Part shown: one piece after another, positions 9,527 through 22,424 of the stretch
Layout of the letters: every line of letters begins with the position of its first letter
Position numbering within the stretch: position 1 is the stretch's first letter
Source of the DNA: Paucibacter sp. KCTC 42545
GTDB taxonomy: Bacteria > Pseudomonadota > Gammaproteobacteria > Burkholderiales > Burkholderiaceae_C
NCBI RefSeq assembly: GCF_001477625.1
Contig: NZ_CP013692.1
Span: forward strand, 3,100,001-3,164,000
Reading direction: 5' to 3'
DNA length: 64,000 nt
Program-made: the position numbers and the translations under genes
Notes under the pieces: generated by a model
What the model was told of the DNA's origin: nothing
The model's database searches: none
What the model saw: the letters and a program-made list of their open reading frames with translations, nothing else

Positions 9527-11427
9527 ACGCCGAGCCCGCCGAGCCCACCAAAGTCGCCGCTTCTGCAGGGCCTGCGGTGGAAGCGTGGGCTGAGCAGGTG
9601 AAGGCCCCAATGGCTAGGCCCGCCAGCGACGGGCGGCCGATGCGTTCGCTAGCCGGCGATTTGACGCGCCGCATCTTCTTACTCTGTCTAGGCGCCACCT
9701 TGCTGGCTGGCGCAGTGCGCCTCGTCCAGGTTTACCGCCAGGAGCGCGCCAACTTTGACATGACCGTGGCGCAGGTCAGCCATTTGCACCTCAAATTGCT
9801 GGCCAAAAGCCTGTGGGATGTGGAGCCCGCTGCAGTCCAAGAGCTGTTGCAGCAGATTGCCAGCACGCCGCAGGTGCGGGCTGCGCGTGTGAATGTCAGT
9901 ACGGGCGAGTTCTTTTTTGCGGGCCTGCCCCGGGCAGACAGTGAACAGCGCCGCCCGGGAGACGCCATATTCGAGATTCCGGGACCCGAAGGCAGCCGCC
10001 GCATCCTGGGCCAGCTGAATCTGGATTTCAACCAGAGCTATTTGCGCGAACAGTTGTTGGGGGTCCTGCTGCGGGTGGCTGGCGTGGGCCTGCTGCTTTC
10101 GCTTGGTTTCAGCGGCCTGACCCTGCTGATGTTGCGGCGTGAATTGCGCCAGCCCCTGCAGGATCTAGCCACATTTGCCGCCGGCCTGGCCCCGGACAAA
10201 ACGCCGCCGCCCTTGCAGCTGGCGCGCTCAGCGCGCTCGCACCGGGACGAGCTGGACGTGGTGGTGGACGGTTTTCGCACCCTGCGCGTCGACATTGAAA
10301 GTTATGTCAAGGAGCGCGAACGCCACGCCGAACAGTTGGAGCTGGCGGTGGCCCGGCGCACCTCCGACTTGCAAGAAGTCACCCGCTATCTGGAGACCAT
10401 GTCGCGCCACGCCAGCCGCTTCCTGAATCTGAGCGTGGATGAGTACCCCGCCATGATCAGCGCCACCCTGCGCGATATATCCGGCCACAGCAGCCATTGC
10501 AGCCTCGTCATTGCAGAGCAAGCCCAAGACCAGGCAACAGCCTGCTGCCGCTTCGCCTGGCTGGCGCCGCATGACAAGATCAGCGGCATGAGCCCGGGTG
10601 AGCCCCTGCTGGCCGGGCTGCTCGGTGAATTGCCAGCAGGCTGGAGCGTCTTGCGTTTTGAAAGCCCCGCGGCGTCCGAGCCCGAGCGCGCCCTGGCCAT
10701 GCAGCAGCATGGCGTGCAGGCCATGGTGTTCTGCGCCTACCGAGGCGACAGCAGCACGCAAATCTTGCTAGCCCTGTCCTCCCAGCCCATGAAATGGATA
10801 GTGCGCGACGACCGCTTGGCCCGAATGACAGCGGACATGTTGTTCAACATCATGCGCCACTGGCAGGATCAGCTGGCCCTGCAGCGCCTGCATCAGGAAT
10901 TGGAACAGCGCTCCAACACCGACTCGCTCACCGGTCTGGCCAATCGGCGCTGGTTCGATGAACTCAAGCTCGAGGAGACCCGCCGCGCGATGCGCAACGG
11001 CAGCGCGCTGGCCTTGATCAGCATCGATGTGGACTTTTTCAAAAGCTATAACGACAACTACGGCCACGCCCAGGGCGACCAATGCCTGCTGGCCGTCAGC
11101 CGCATGATTCAGCAGACCTTTAACCGCGCCGGCGAGTTGCCGGCCCGCGTGGGCGGCGAAGAATTCACCGTGCTGCTGCCCGAGGTGGACCTAGCCCAGG
11201 CCATGGCGCAAGCCGAGCGGCTGCGCCAATGCGTGTCCGATCTGGCCATCCCGCACAGTGGCTCACCGCTGCGCAAGGTCAGCATCAGCGCCGGCGTGTT
11301 CAGCATGCGCCCCGACCGCGCCATGCCGGGCGCCAGCGCCGAGCAGTTCATCGCCGCCGCCCTGGAAGCGGCAGACGCAGCCCTTTATCGCGCCAAGCGG
11401 GGCGGCCGGGACCGGGTGTCGGACTGA
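9523..11427 (+). CDS. Membrane-bound diguanylate cyclase (HAMP-GGDEF)
   Basis: 634 aa. After a polar N-terminus there is a membrane helix (about 50-70), a periplasmic domain of roughly 105 residues, a second helix (177-204), a HAMP-like linker, a helical segment, a poorly defined middle domain (about 300-450) and a GGDEF domain (465-630). The active-site loop is GGEEF (544-548), compatible with c-di-GMP synthesis. The usual inhibitory RxxD site reads RAGE (535-538), so product inhibition may be altered. Translational coupling to the binding-protein gene suggests periplasmic ligand control of c-di-GMP output. Internal Met30 or Met40 could be alternative starts. Confidence 0.85.
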   Translation: MNAEPAEPTKVAASAGPAVEAWAEQVKAPMARPASDGRPMRSLAGDLTRRIFLLCLGATLLAGAVRLVQVYRQERANFDMTVAQVSHLHLKLLAKSLWDVEPAAVQELLQQIASTPQVRAARVNVSTGEFFFAGLPRADSEQRRPGDAIFEIPGPEGSRRILGQLNLDFNQSYLREQLLGVLLRVAGVGLLLSLGFSGLTLLMLRRELRQPLQDLATFAAGLAPDKTPPPLQLARSARSHRDELDVVVDGFRTLRVDIESYVKERERHAEQLELAVARRTSDLQEVTRYLETMSRHASRFLNLSVDEYPAMISATLRDISGHSSHCSLVIAEQAQDQATACCRFAWLAPHDKISGMSPGEPLLAGLLGELPAGWSVLRFESPAASEPERALAMQQHGVQAMVFCAYRGDSSTQILLALSSQPMKWIVRDDRLARMTADMLFNIMRHWQDQLALQRLHQELEQRSNTDSLTGLANRRWFDELKLEETRRAMRNGSALALISIDVDFFKSYNDNYGHAQGDQCLLAVSRMIQQTFNRAGELPARVGGEEFTVLLPEVDLAQAMAQAERLRQCVSDLAIPHSGSPLRKVSISAGVFSMRPDRAMPGASAEQFIAAALEAADAALYRAKRGGRDRVSD

Positions 11428-11481
11428 GCGCTAGGCAAGCCTGGCGCCCCAGTGCTGGCCGCGCCGAACAAGCTTGAGGCC

Positions 11482-12765
11482 TCAATACCGGCCTGTCGCT
11501 CCAGCCACACGCAAATAGACATAAGCCGCCCAAGCCACCAAGGCGCGGCGCAGAACACCGCGCAGACCGCCGCCTTGAGAATCCGGATCGACCTGACGCG
11601 AGAGCGCTGCGGCCGCATCAAATTGCGCCGCCACATCGCGTGCGAATTGGGCGTCACGCACGATCACATTGGCCTCCAGATTGAGCAGCAGCGAGAGCGG
11701 GTCAATATTGGAGCTGCCCACCGTGGCCCAGCACTCATCCACCACGCAGACCTTGGCGTGCAGATAGGCGGGGGTGTATTCGTAAATGGTGACGCCATAG
11801 CCCAGCAGCTCGGTGTAGAGCGCCTGTGCGGCCATGCCGGCAATGCGGTAGTCCAGCTTGCCCTGCAGAATCAGCCGCACCCGCACGCCGCGCTTGGCGG
11901 CACCACGCAGCGCCCGGCGAAAGGCCTGGCCGGGGTAGAAATAAGGCGTGATCAGGTCGACGCTTTGGCTGGCGCTGCGGATCGCGTCCACATAGGCGTG
12001 CTCGATGGTGCGGCGCTGGCGCAGGTTGTCACGCAGCACAAAGGCGGCACTTACCGGCGGCAGCTCTTGGGTCTGCTGTCCGGTGCGGCCGAACCTGGGC
12101 ATGCGCAGGCGGCGCGCCAGGCGCCGCAGCCGCGCCACCGGTTCGGGGCTGCGCACCAGGGCCAAGAGCTCTTCGCCGAAGTCGCGCCCCAGCCAGGCAC
12201 GCGACCAGACCGCCCGCGCCGCCTGCTCCACGGCTTGCACCAGTGGGCCGCGCAAGGCCACGGCAAAGTCCAGGCGCGGCTGCTCGGTGGCGCCGTGGTT
12301 GATGTCCATGCGGTCATCGATGATGTTGATGCCGCCGATGAAGGCGTGCTGGCCATCCACCACACAAAGCTTTTGGTGCAGGCGGCGCAGCTGACCGGGC
12401 TGCAGCCAGCTGTACCAACGATCGATCGGCCGAAACACCGCCAGCGCCACGCCGCTGCCTTCAAGCTGCGCCTGCAGCCAGGGCAGGCTGGCCCGCGAGC
12501 CAAAGCCGTCCACCACCAGGCGCACCCGCACGCCGCGCTGCGCCGCAGCGATCAAATCATCCAGCACGGCCTGGCCTGCGCTGTCGAAGTGAAAGATGTA
12601 GGTGGCCAGCCAGATTTCGTGCTGGGCCGCAGCAAGGGCTTGCGACTGGGCCGGGAACAACTCATCACCACCGCGCAGCAGGTGCAACTGGTTGCCGCCG
12701 ACGAACTCCGCCCTGGGCAGGGGATGCCAGCTCAGCAAAGGGTCGGCTTCAGGCGGCACGCTCAC
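11482..12765 (-). CDS. clsB: Cardiolipin synthase B (phospholipase D family)
   Basis: 427 aa with two HKD motifs: HQKLCVVDGQHAFIGG (His130, Lys132, Asp137) and HAKVCVVDECWATVGSSN (His336, Lys338, Asp343). This is the arrangement of ClsB/YbhO enzymes, which make cardiolipin by phosphatidyl transfer. There are no N-terminal membrane helices, as expected for ClsB rather than ClsA. The start is GTG, overlapping the upstream stop (GTGA). The neighbour is an EEP-family protein like E. coli YbhP, which precedes clsB (ybhO) there too. The gene converges with the GGDEF gene across 54 bp. Confidence 0.88.
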   Translation of the reverse strand: MSVPPEADPLLSWHPLPRAEFVGGNQLHLLRGGDELFPAQSQALAAAQHEIWLATYIFHFDSAGQAVLDDLIAAAQRGVRVRLVVDGFGSRASLPWLQAQLEGSGVALAVFRPIDRWYSWLQPGQLRRLHQKLCVVDGQHAFIGGINIIDDRMDINHGATEQPRLDFAVALRGPLVQAVEQAARAVWSRAWLGRDFGEELLALVRSPEPVARLRRLARRLRMPRFGRTGQQTQELPPVSAAFVLRDNLRQRRTIEHAYVDAIRSASQSVDLITPYFYPGQAFRRALRGAAKRGVRVRLILQGKLDYRIAGMAAQALYTELLGYGVTIYEYTPAYLHAKVCVVDECWATVGSSNIDPLSLLLNLEANVIVRDAQFARDVAAQFDAAAALSRQVDPDSQGGGLRGVLRRALVAWAAYVYLRVAGATGRY

Positions 12766-13568
12766 CGCTCGCTCAGCTCCAGCTCAGCCAGCAGCGGCAA
12801 GTGATCCGACATGCGCGCCCAGGCCGGGCCCTTGGGAACTTGCAGGTTCACGCATTGCAGGCCGCGGGTGTAGATGCGGTCCAGCGAGAAAAACGGCAGG
12901 CGCGAGGGAAAGGTAGCCAAACGCGCGCGCCCGCCGGGCAGGCTGGCGCGGGCCAGGCCTTGCTCGCGCATGGGTACGTCCAGGCGCTCACCCCAGTCGT
13001 TGAAGTCGCCGGCCACCACCAGCAGCGCGTCGGGCGGCACATGCTTATGGATGAACTCGGCCAGGCGCTGCACCTGGCGCACCCGGCCGCTGTGCATCAG
13101 GCCCAAATGCGCCACCACCGTGTGCACCACCCTGCCCTCCCAGCTCACCGGCACATGCAGCAGGCCGCGTTGCTCGAAACGGTGGTCAGACACATCGTGG
13201 TGGCCCACATCTCCCAGCGGCCAGCGCGACAGCAAGGCATTGCCATGCTCGCCATGTTTGGTGAAGGCATTGGTGCGGTAGGCCACCTGATAACCATCGG
13301 GCGCCAGAAACTCGGCCTGCCCCTGCTCGGGCCAGCCAAACCAGGTGTGCTGAAACTGCTGAGCTTCGCGGTGATGGAAGTGCCGCACCTCTTGCAGGAA
13401 CACCAGGTCGGCCTTCAGGGCCGCAATGCCTTGGCCGAGGTTATGGATCTCCAGGCGCTTTTGCGGCCCCATGCCGCGCACGCCTTTGTGGATGTTGTAG
13501 GTGGCCACCCGCAAGGATGCCGGCTTGCCGGCTGCAGCCGTCGGCAGCTGAGTCAGTTTGCTGCTCAT
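12762..13568 (-). CDS. Endonuclease/exonuclease/phosphatase family protein (YbhP-like)
   Basis: 268 aa from the ATG at 13568, which overlaps the nudB stop by 4 bp; the frame is open upstream, but that part is not needed. Domain signs are VATYNIHKGVRG, VFLQEVRH, VVAGDFNDW and SDHLPLLAELEL, which carry the Asn, Glu, Asp and His residues of the Mg-dependent EEP/DNase I-like fold. The substrate is unknown. Partnership with clsB, as in the E. coli ybhP-ybhO pair, suggests a lipid-related phosphodiesterase, but this is inference. Confidence 0.85.
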   Translation of the reverse strand: MSSKLTQLPTAAAGKPASLRVATYNIHKGVRGMGPQKRLEIHNLGQGIAALKADLVFLQEVRHFHHREAQQFQHTWFGWPEQGQAEFLAPDGYQVAYRTNAFTKHGEHGNALLSRWPLGDVGHHDVSDHRFEQRGLLHVPVSWEGRVVHTVVAHLGLMHSGRVRQVQRLAEFIHKHVPPDALLVVAGDFNDWGERLDVPMREQGLARASLPGGRARLATFPSRLPFFSLDRIYTRGLQCVNLQVPKGPAWARMSDHLPLLAELELSER

Positions 13569-14074
13569 CGCTGCGCGGACTCCTGGGCCGGCACCGCCAC
13601 AAAGCGCGGCAGCTGCAGAATCGCCTCGGCATTGGAGGGCGAGAAGCACAAATCCGCCGCCTCGCGCCAGGGCAGCCAGCGGTATTGCAAATGCTCACGC
13701 GGCGCCAGCTGCACCGGGCCGGCCTCGGGCACGGTCAGGCCGAACACATGCTCGACGTTGTGCGTGACGCCTGGTGCATAACGATGGCGCCAGACCGGGT
13801 AGATTTCGTAGTGATTGGCCAAGCCCCAGTCGCGCAAGGCGGCCCCGGGGGCATCGGCGGCCAGGCCGGTTTCCTCGCCCACTTCACGTGCGGCGGTCAG
13901 GCTCAGCGGCTCTTCAATGCAGTCTTTGGAGCCGGTCACGCTTTGCCAGAAGCCGGGCCGGTCGGCGCGCTCCAGCATCAGCACTTGCAGATCAGGCGTG
14001 TGTATCACCACCAGCACCGATTCGGGAATCTTGAAGCGGGGGCCGTTCTCGTCGAGGGCAGGAACAACTTTCAT
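13565..14074 (-). CDS. nudB: Dihydroneopterin triphosphate diphosphatase NudB (Nudix)
   Basis: 169 aa from the ATG at 14074 (start of KVVPALDENGPRFKIPESVL). The Nudix box runs from GSKDCIEE to REVGEETGL. NudB removes pyrophosphate from dihydroneopterin triphosphate in folate synthesis. The substrate assignment rests on overall similarity and on the location downstream of aspS; other Nudix substrates are possible. An upstream in-frame start exists (to 14137), but the conserved part begins at the chosen Met. No strong ribosome site is visible for either. Confidence 0.8.
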   Translation of the reverse strand: MKVVPALDENGPRFKIPESVLVVIHTPDLQVLMLERADRPGFWQSVTGSKDCIEEPLSLTAAREVGEETGLAADAPGAALRDWGLANHYEIYPVWRHRYAPGVTHNVEHVFGLTVPEAGPVQLAPREHLQYRWLPWREAADLCFSPSNAEAILQLPRFVAVPAQESAQR

Positions 14075-14201
14075 GCGTAAAGCATAGCGCCTGTTCAAGT
14101 CAATGCGCACGCCTGGGGGCATGCCCCTCGGCGGCACGGCTGCCCAGAGAAATTTTCAGCGGTAAGCTGTCAGTACTCACCACGGTCGCCGCCCCTTACG
14201 C

Positions 14202-17657
<3,456 letters not shown>

Positions 17658-17791
17658 ATGACGCCGGCAACTGGCCGGCAGTGGACAGCAGTAGCCAGCG
17701 TTGACCTGACAGTTTGGCTGCCGCGCCGGCATCACCGCCCTGCCCGCATGCCGATCCATAGCGCCGAGGGACCGAGGCGCAGATTCAAGCA

Positions 17792-17822
17792 GAACAAAAA
17801 AAGGGCGCCTTGCGGCGCCCTT
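17792..17822 (-). terminator. Intrinsic terminator of aspS
   Basis: AAGGGCGCC (17801-17809), loop TTGC, GGCGCCCTT (17814-17822): a perfect 9-bp stem. On the minus strand it is followed by a T-rich tail (complement of the A-run 17794-17800). It lies 24 bp beyond the aspS stop, so it fits a Rho-independent terminator for the aspS transcript. Confidence 0.85.
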
Positions 17823-17845
17823 CTCGATTTTCAAGCAACTCAGGC

Positions 17846-19642
17846 TTAAGCAGCCGTCGTACCCACGGCGTTACGCAGGCGGATGTGCAACTCGCGCAGC
17901 TGCTTGTCGTCCACATTGCTGGGGGCGCCGGTCAGCAAGCATTGCGCGCGCTGGGTCTTGGGGAAGGCGATCACGTCGCGGATCGAATCGGCCTTGGTCA
18001 TCATGGTGACGATGCGGTCCAGACCGAAGGCCAGGCCACCGTGCGGAGGCGCGCCGTATTGCAGGGCTTCGAGCAGGAAGCCAAACTTCTCTTGCGCGTC
18101 TTCGGCGCTGATGTTCAGCGCGGTGAAAACCTTGCTCTGCACCTCGGCCTTGTGGATACGCACCGAGCCACCGCCCAGCTCCCAGCCGTTCAGCACCATG
18201 TCGTAGGCCTTGGCGATGCAAGCACCGGGGTCCGTGGCCATCAGGTCTTCATGGCCGTCCTTGGGCGCCGTGAAGGGATGGTGCACGGCGTTCCAGCGGC
18301 CGCCTTCTTCGTCTTGCTCGAACATCGGGAAGTCCACCACCCACAGCGGTGCCCAGACGTCGTTGAACAAGCCATTGGCCTTGCCGAACTCGCTATGACC
18401 CACCTTCAGACGCAGCGCGCCGATGGCGTCGTTGACGACCTTGGCGCGGTCAGCGCCGAAGAACAGCAGATCGCCATCTTGCGCGCCAGTGCGGGCCAGG
18501 ATGTCGGCCACAGCCTTGTCATGCAGGTTCTTGACGATGGGGCTTTGCAGGCCTTCGCGGCCCTTGGCCACTTCGTTGACCTTGATCCAGGCCAGGCCCT
18601 TGGCGCCGTAGATCTTGACGAACTCGGTGTAGCTGTCGATCTCGCCACGGCTCATCGCGGCGCCGCCGGGCACGCGCAGGGCGACCACGCGGCCACCCTT
18701 GGTGGTGGCGGGGGTGCTGAAGACCTTGAAGTCCACATCGCCCATCACATCGGTCAGCTCGGTGAACTGCAGCTTGACGCGCAGGTCAGGCTTGTCGGAG
18801 CCGTACAGATGCATGGCGTCCGCGTACTTCATGACGGGATAGTCGCCCAGCTCCACATTCAGCGCCTTGCGGAAGACGTGGCGGATCATGCCCTCGAACA
18901 TGGAACGAATTTCTTCTTCGCCCAGGAAGGAGGTTTCGATATCGATCTGGGTGAATTCGGGCTGACGGTCAGCGCGCAGATCTTCGTCGCGGAAGCACTT
19001 GGTGATTTGATAGTAGCGGTCGAAACCGGCCACCATCAGCAGCTGCTTGAACAGCTGTGGGCTTTGCGGCAGCGCGAAGAACATGCCGTCATGCACGCGC
19101 GAAGGCACCAGATAGTCGCGTGCGCCTTCCGGTGTGCTCTTGGTCAGCATCGGAGTTTCGATGTCAACGAAACCATGCTCGTCCAGGAACTTGCGCACTT
19201 CCATCGCCACGCGGTAGCGCAGCATCAGGTTGTTTTGCATGTAAGGGCGGCGCAGGTCCAGCACGCGGTGGGTCAGACGAGTCGTTTCCGACAGGTTCTC
19301 GTCGTCCATCTGGAAAGGCGGCGTGACGCTGGCGTTGAGCACTTCGAGCTCATGGCACAGCACTTCAATCTTGCCGCTGCCGAGGTTGGCGTTTTCGGTG
19401 CCGGCCGGGCGGGCGCGCACCTTGCCGATGACCTTGACGCAGAACTCGTTGCGCACCTCTTCGGCCACCTTGAACATCTCGGCGCGATCCGGGTCGCAGA
19501 CGATTTGCACCAGGCCTTCGCGGTCACGCAGGTCGATGAAGATGACGCCACCGTGGTCACGGCGACGATGCGCCCAGCCCATCAAAGTAACGGTTTGATC
19601 CAGCAGCTTTTCGCTGACCTGTCCGGCGTAGCAAGTTCTCAT
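17846..19642 (-). CDS. aspS: Aspartate--tRNA ligase
   Basis: 598 aa from the ATG at 19642 ([20 protein letters not shown]). The frame is open 42 codons further, but that extension runs into the intergenic region and is not family sequence. The N-terminal OB-fold has [21 protein letters not shown]. Class II catalytic parts include [20 protein letters not shown] (motif 2) and GLAFGLDRI (motif 3), and the bacterial GAD insertion domain lies between. It charges tRNA with aspartate. It is preceded by DUF502 and fmdB genes on the same strand, an order often seen in Burkholderiales. Confidence 0.97.
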   Translation of the reverse strand: MRTCYAGQVSEKLLDQTVTLMGWAHRRRDHGGVIFIDLRDREGLVQIVCDPDRAEMFKVAEEVRNEFCVKVIGKVRARPAGTENANLGSGKIEVLCHELEVLNASVTPPFQMDDENLSETTRLTHRVLDLRRPYMQNNLMLRYRVAMEVRKFLDEHGFVDIETPMLTKSTPEGARDYLVPSRVHDGMFFALPQSPQLFKQLLMVAGFDRYYQITKCFRDEDLRADRQPEFTQIDIETSFLGEEEIRSMFEGMIRHVFRKALNVELGDYPVMKYADAMHLYGSDKPDLRVKLQFTELTDVMGDVDFKVFSTPATTKGGRVVALRVPGGAAMSRGEIDSYTEFVKIYGAKGLAWIKVNEVAKGREGLQSPIVKNLHDKAVADILARTGAQDGDLLFFGADRAKVVNDAIGALRLKVGHSEFGKANGLFNDVWAPLWVVDFPMFEQDEEGGRWNAVHHPFTAPKDGHEDLMATDPGACIAKAYDMVLNGWELGGGSVRIHKAEVQSKVFTALNISAEDAQEKFGFLLEALQYGAPPHGGLAFGLDRIVTMMTKADSIRDVIAFPKTQRAQCLLTGAPSNVDDKQLRELHIRLRNAVGTTAA

Positions 19643-19764
19643 TTTTCTATCACTCCAGGGATTCGTTTGAAGGCCGCGCCGCAAGGTGGGCGCGACAAAA
19701 AATTGGTATTCAGGCGCTGACGAGCTGGCTTGAAAGCTCTCAGGGTTGAGCACCTGCCGGGCGC

Positions 19765-20430
19765 TCAACCCACGCGATTTCGACCATTGGCATTGGCCAG
19801 CGCCGGAGTGGGCGCTTCGCCCTCAGGCGCCACCACACCCATCGAGATGATGTGCTTGAGCGCCGCGTCCACGCTCATCTTCAGAGGCCGCACGCTGGTG
19901 CGCGGCATCATCAAGAAAAAGCCCGAGGTCGGGTTGGGCGTGGTGGGCACATACAGGCTCACATGCTCATCACCTAAGGCATCAGCCACCTCGCCGCTGG
20001 GCTTGCCGGTGACGAAGGCAATCGTCCACGAGCCTTGATGCGGATACTGCACCAGCACCGCTTCGCGAAAGGCGTTGCCGCTGCTGGAGAACAAGGTGTC
20101 GGAGACTTGCTTGACCGAGCTGTAGATGCTCTTGACGATGGGGATGTGGGACAGCAAACGGTCCCATTGCATCAACCACCATTGGCCAAAAATATTGGCC
20201 ACAAACATGCCGGTCAGTAGCATGCCGCTGACCAGGATCACAACGCCCAGGCCAGGGATATGGCGCAAGGTGTCTATGCTGTCGCGCAAGGAATTGGGCA
20301 AGACGGCCTGCATGGCGCTCAGCATGGAGCTGAACACGCCGTCGATGACGCCCAGCACCGAGTGCAGTACCCAGATGGTGATGGCCAGGGGCAACCAGAC
20401 CAGAAGGCCGGTGATGATGTACTTCTTCAC
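19765..20430 (-). CDS. DUF502 membrane protein
   Basis: 221 aa. Two hydrophobic segments are visible: [19 protein letters not shown] at the N-terminus and [20 protein letters not shown] at about 63-82. A soluble C-terminal part contains [15 protein letters not shown] and [18 protein letters not shown], features of the DUF502 family. Function is unknown. It starts 18 bp after the fmdB stop and lies 122 bp before aspS, so co-transcription with both is likely. Confidence 0.85.
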   Translation of the reverse strand: MKKYIITGLLVWLPLAITIWVLHSVLGVIDGVFSSMLSAMQAVLPNSLRDSIDTLRHIPGLGVVILVSGMLLTGMFVANIFGQWWLMQWDRLLSHIPIVKSIYSSVKQVSDTLFSSSGNAFREAVLVQYPHQGSWTIAFVTGKPSGEVADALGDEHVSLYVPTTPNPTSGFFLMMPRTSVRPLKMSVDAALKHIISMGVVAPEGEAPTPALANANGRNRVG

Positions 20431-20448
20431 GCGCGCGGCTTCGCCAAC

Positions 20449-20742
20449 TCAGTGGCAGGAACTGCCAGCACAACCGGTGCCGCAGGCCGCAGCAGGTGCA
20501 GCGGCCGGGGCAGCGTCAGCAGCGCTGCTGGCGACTGCAGGCGCACTGGTGCTCGCAGCGCCACCCTTGAAGTCGGTGGCATACCAGCCCGAGCCCTTGA
20601 GCTGGAAGCCGGCGGCAGTGATTTGCTTGCTGAAGGCCTCGGCATGGCAGGCCGGGCAGGTGGTCAACGGGGCATCGGAGAGCTTTTGAAGCACATCTTT
20701 GGCGTGACCGCATTCAGCGCAGCGGTAGGCGTAGATTGGCAT
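20449..20742 (-). CDS. FmdB-type zinc-ribbon protein
   Basis: 97 aa from the ATG at 20742 (MPIYAYRCAECGHAKDVLQK). Two CxxC pairs (CAEC and CPAC) form a putative zinc ribbon. The C-terminal half is Ala-rich low complexity and ends in a Cys-containing tail (CGTGCAGSSCH). FmdB-family proteins are annotated as putative regulators, but no function is established for this group. The longer frame (to 20766) starts upstream of the family N-terminus. Confidence 0.85.
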   Translation of the reverse strand: MPIYAYRCAECGHAKDVLQKLSDAPLTTCPACHAEAFSKQITAAGFQLKGSGWYATDFKGGAASTSAPAVASSAADAAPAAAPAAACGTGCAGSSCH

Positions 20743-20818
20743 GATCTGTCTAACCCGTTGATTCAAAACCGCAAATTATAGGGTGCAAGGCCGGGGCTCG
20801 CCGCCGCCGGCCTGCGTA

Positions 20819-22267
20819 CTACTGCGCCAGCCCGGCGATTTTGTGGTGCGAAGCCTGCACATTGCGAATCGCTTGCGGCCCCAGCGAGCCGATCAGCATG
20901 CCGACGATGGCCGCCAAAAAGCCAGCCAACTGGGCCGGGAAGACCTCTCCAGCCGGCGTCACCATGAACAGCAGCCAGGTCAGCACGCCCAGCACGATGG
21001 CAAAGATGGCGCCCTGAGTGGATGCGCGCTGCCAATACAGGCCAAACACCAGGGGCACAAAAGCGCCCACCAAGGTGACTTGATAGGCGGCCGACACCAT
21101 TTCATAAATCGGCGTGCCCTGCAGCACGATCGCGTAGGTCAGGACGCAAACGCTGAAGATCAGCACGGCGATACGCATAGTGCGCAGCTCTTGCTTATCG
21201 CTGATGCGGGGGAAGAACTGGCGCCAGATGTTCTCCACAAAAGTCACCGACGGCGCCAGCAGCGTCGCCGAGGCGGTGGACTTGAGGGCCGACAGCAGCG
21301 CGCCGAAGAACAGCACCTGCATGATGAAAGGCATCTTCTCCATCACCAGCGTGGGGATGACGCGCTGCGGATCTTCGGCAATCAGCGAGGCGGCCTGCTC
21401 GGGCATGATGATCAGCGCGCTGGTGACCAGGAACATGGGCACGAAGGCGAACAAGATATAGCTGATGCCGCCAATCACCGGCCCACGGGTGGCGGCGTAT
21501 TCGTCCTTGGCGGACATCACGCGCTGGAACACGTCCTGCTGCGGAATGGAGCCCAGCATCATGGTGATGGCCGCGGCAAGGAAGAAGACGATGTCGTGGA
21601 ATTTGGGCTCAGGCAGGAAGCGGAACATGTCCTTGCTAGTGGCCAAATCGATCACCTTGTCCGCGCCTCCGGCCATATTGGCCGCGAAGATGGCGATGAT
21701 GGACAGGCCCACCACCAGGATGATCATCTGAATGAAGTCGGTCACTGCCACCGACCACATGCCGCCGAACAAGGTGTAGGCCAGGATGGAGGCCGTCCCG
21801 ATCACCATGCCGACCGGAATACTGATGGCGCCGCCCGACAGCAAATTGAACACCAAGCCCAGGGCCGTGACCTGCGCGGCCACCCAGCCCAGATAGCTGA
21901 GGATGATGATCAAGCTGCACACCACCTCGACCACGCGGCCATAGCGCTCGCGGAAGTAGTCGCTGATGGTCAGCAAGGTCATGCGGTAGAGCTTGGCGGC
22001 AAAGAAGATGCCCACCAAGATCAAACAGGTGCCAGCGCCAAAGGGGTCTTCCACCACCCCGTTTAAGCCGCTCTGCACAAACTTGGCCGGGATGCCCAGG
22101 ACCGTCTCCGAACCAAACCAGGTAGCGAAGGTGGTGGTCACGATCATCACCAGCGGCAAGTGGCGGCCGGCAATGGCGAAGTCCGCCGTGTTCTTGACCC
22201 GCTTGGCGGCCCACAAGCCGATGGCGATGGTGGCCAGGAGGTAGATGATGACGAGGGTCAGGAGCAT
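20819..22267 (-). CDS. Sodium:solute symporter family protein
   Basis: 482 aa, almost entirely hydrophobic with about 13 predicted membrane helices. The opening (LLTLVIIYLLATIAIGLWAA, then KRVKNTADFAIAGR) and the ATWFGSETVLGIP segment are typical of the SSS family (relatives of PutP and PanF). It should import a small organic solute with sodium, but the substrate cannot be read from sequence. It is interposed between ubiB and fmdB on the same strand. Confidence 0.88.
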   Translation of the reverse strand: MLLTLVIIYLLATIAIGLWAAKRVKNTADFAIAGRHLPLVMIVTTTFATWFGSETVLGIPAKFVQSGLNGVVEDPFGAGTCLILVGIFFAAKLYRMTLLTISDYFRERYGRVVEVVCSLIIILSYLGWVAAQVTALGLVFNLLSGGAISIPVGMVIGTASILAYTLFGGMWSVAVTDFIQMIILVVGLSIIAIFAANMAGGADKVIDLATSKDMFRFLPEPKFHDIVFFLAAAITMMLGSIPQQDVFQRVMSAKDEYAATRGPVIGGISYILFAFVPMFLVTSALIIMPEQAASLIAEDPQRVIPTLVMEKMPFIMQVLFFGALLSALKSTASATLLAPSVTFVENIWRQFFPRISDKQELRTMRIAVLIFSVCVLTYAIVLQGTPIYEMVSAAYQVTLVGAFVPLVFGLYWQRASTQGAIFAIVLGVLTWLLFMVTPAGEVFPAQLAGFLAAIVGMLIGSLGPQAIRNVQASHHKIAGLAQ

Positions 22268-22302
22268 GGCGCAGGCCTTTGCACAGGGGCAACTGGAGGA
22301 AA

Positions 22303-22338
22303 AATTAAAGCGCGCGCATTATCGCTATTGCGGGCGCG
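22303..22338 (-). terminator. Possible terminator downstream of ubiB
   Basis: CGCGC (22311-22315) pairs with GCGCG (22334-22338), and GCA (22316-22318) with TGC (22329-22331), giving an interrupted stem. On the minus strand the tail reads CTTTAATTTTTC. It lies 87 bp past the ubiB stop. On the plus strand it is followed by seven T, but no plus-strand gene ends here. Confidence 0.4.
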
Positions 22339-22424
22339 TTTTTTTGGTCAGCCGCCACCAAAGCCGACTCGGGACTACCCCAGGCCGACCCGGAGCCTGG
22401 GCCTGCAATCTTCAGGCCCTGTGC

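Noticed and set aside
19643..19768. N-terminal extension of aspS by 42 codons
   Set aside because: The extension covers the intergenic region to DUF502 and the known family start is MRTCYAGQ at 19642.
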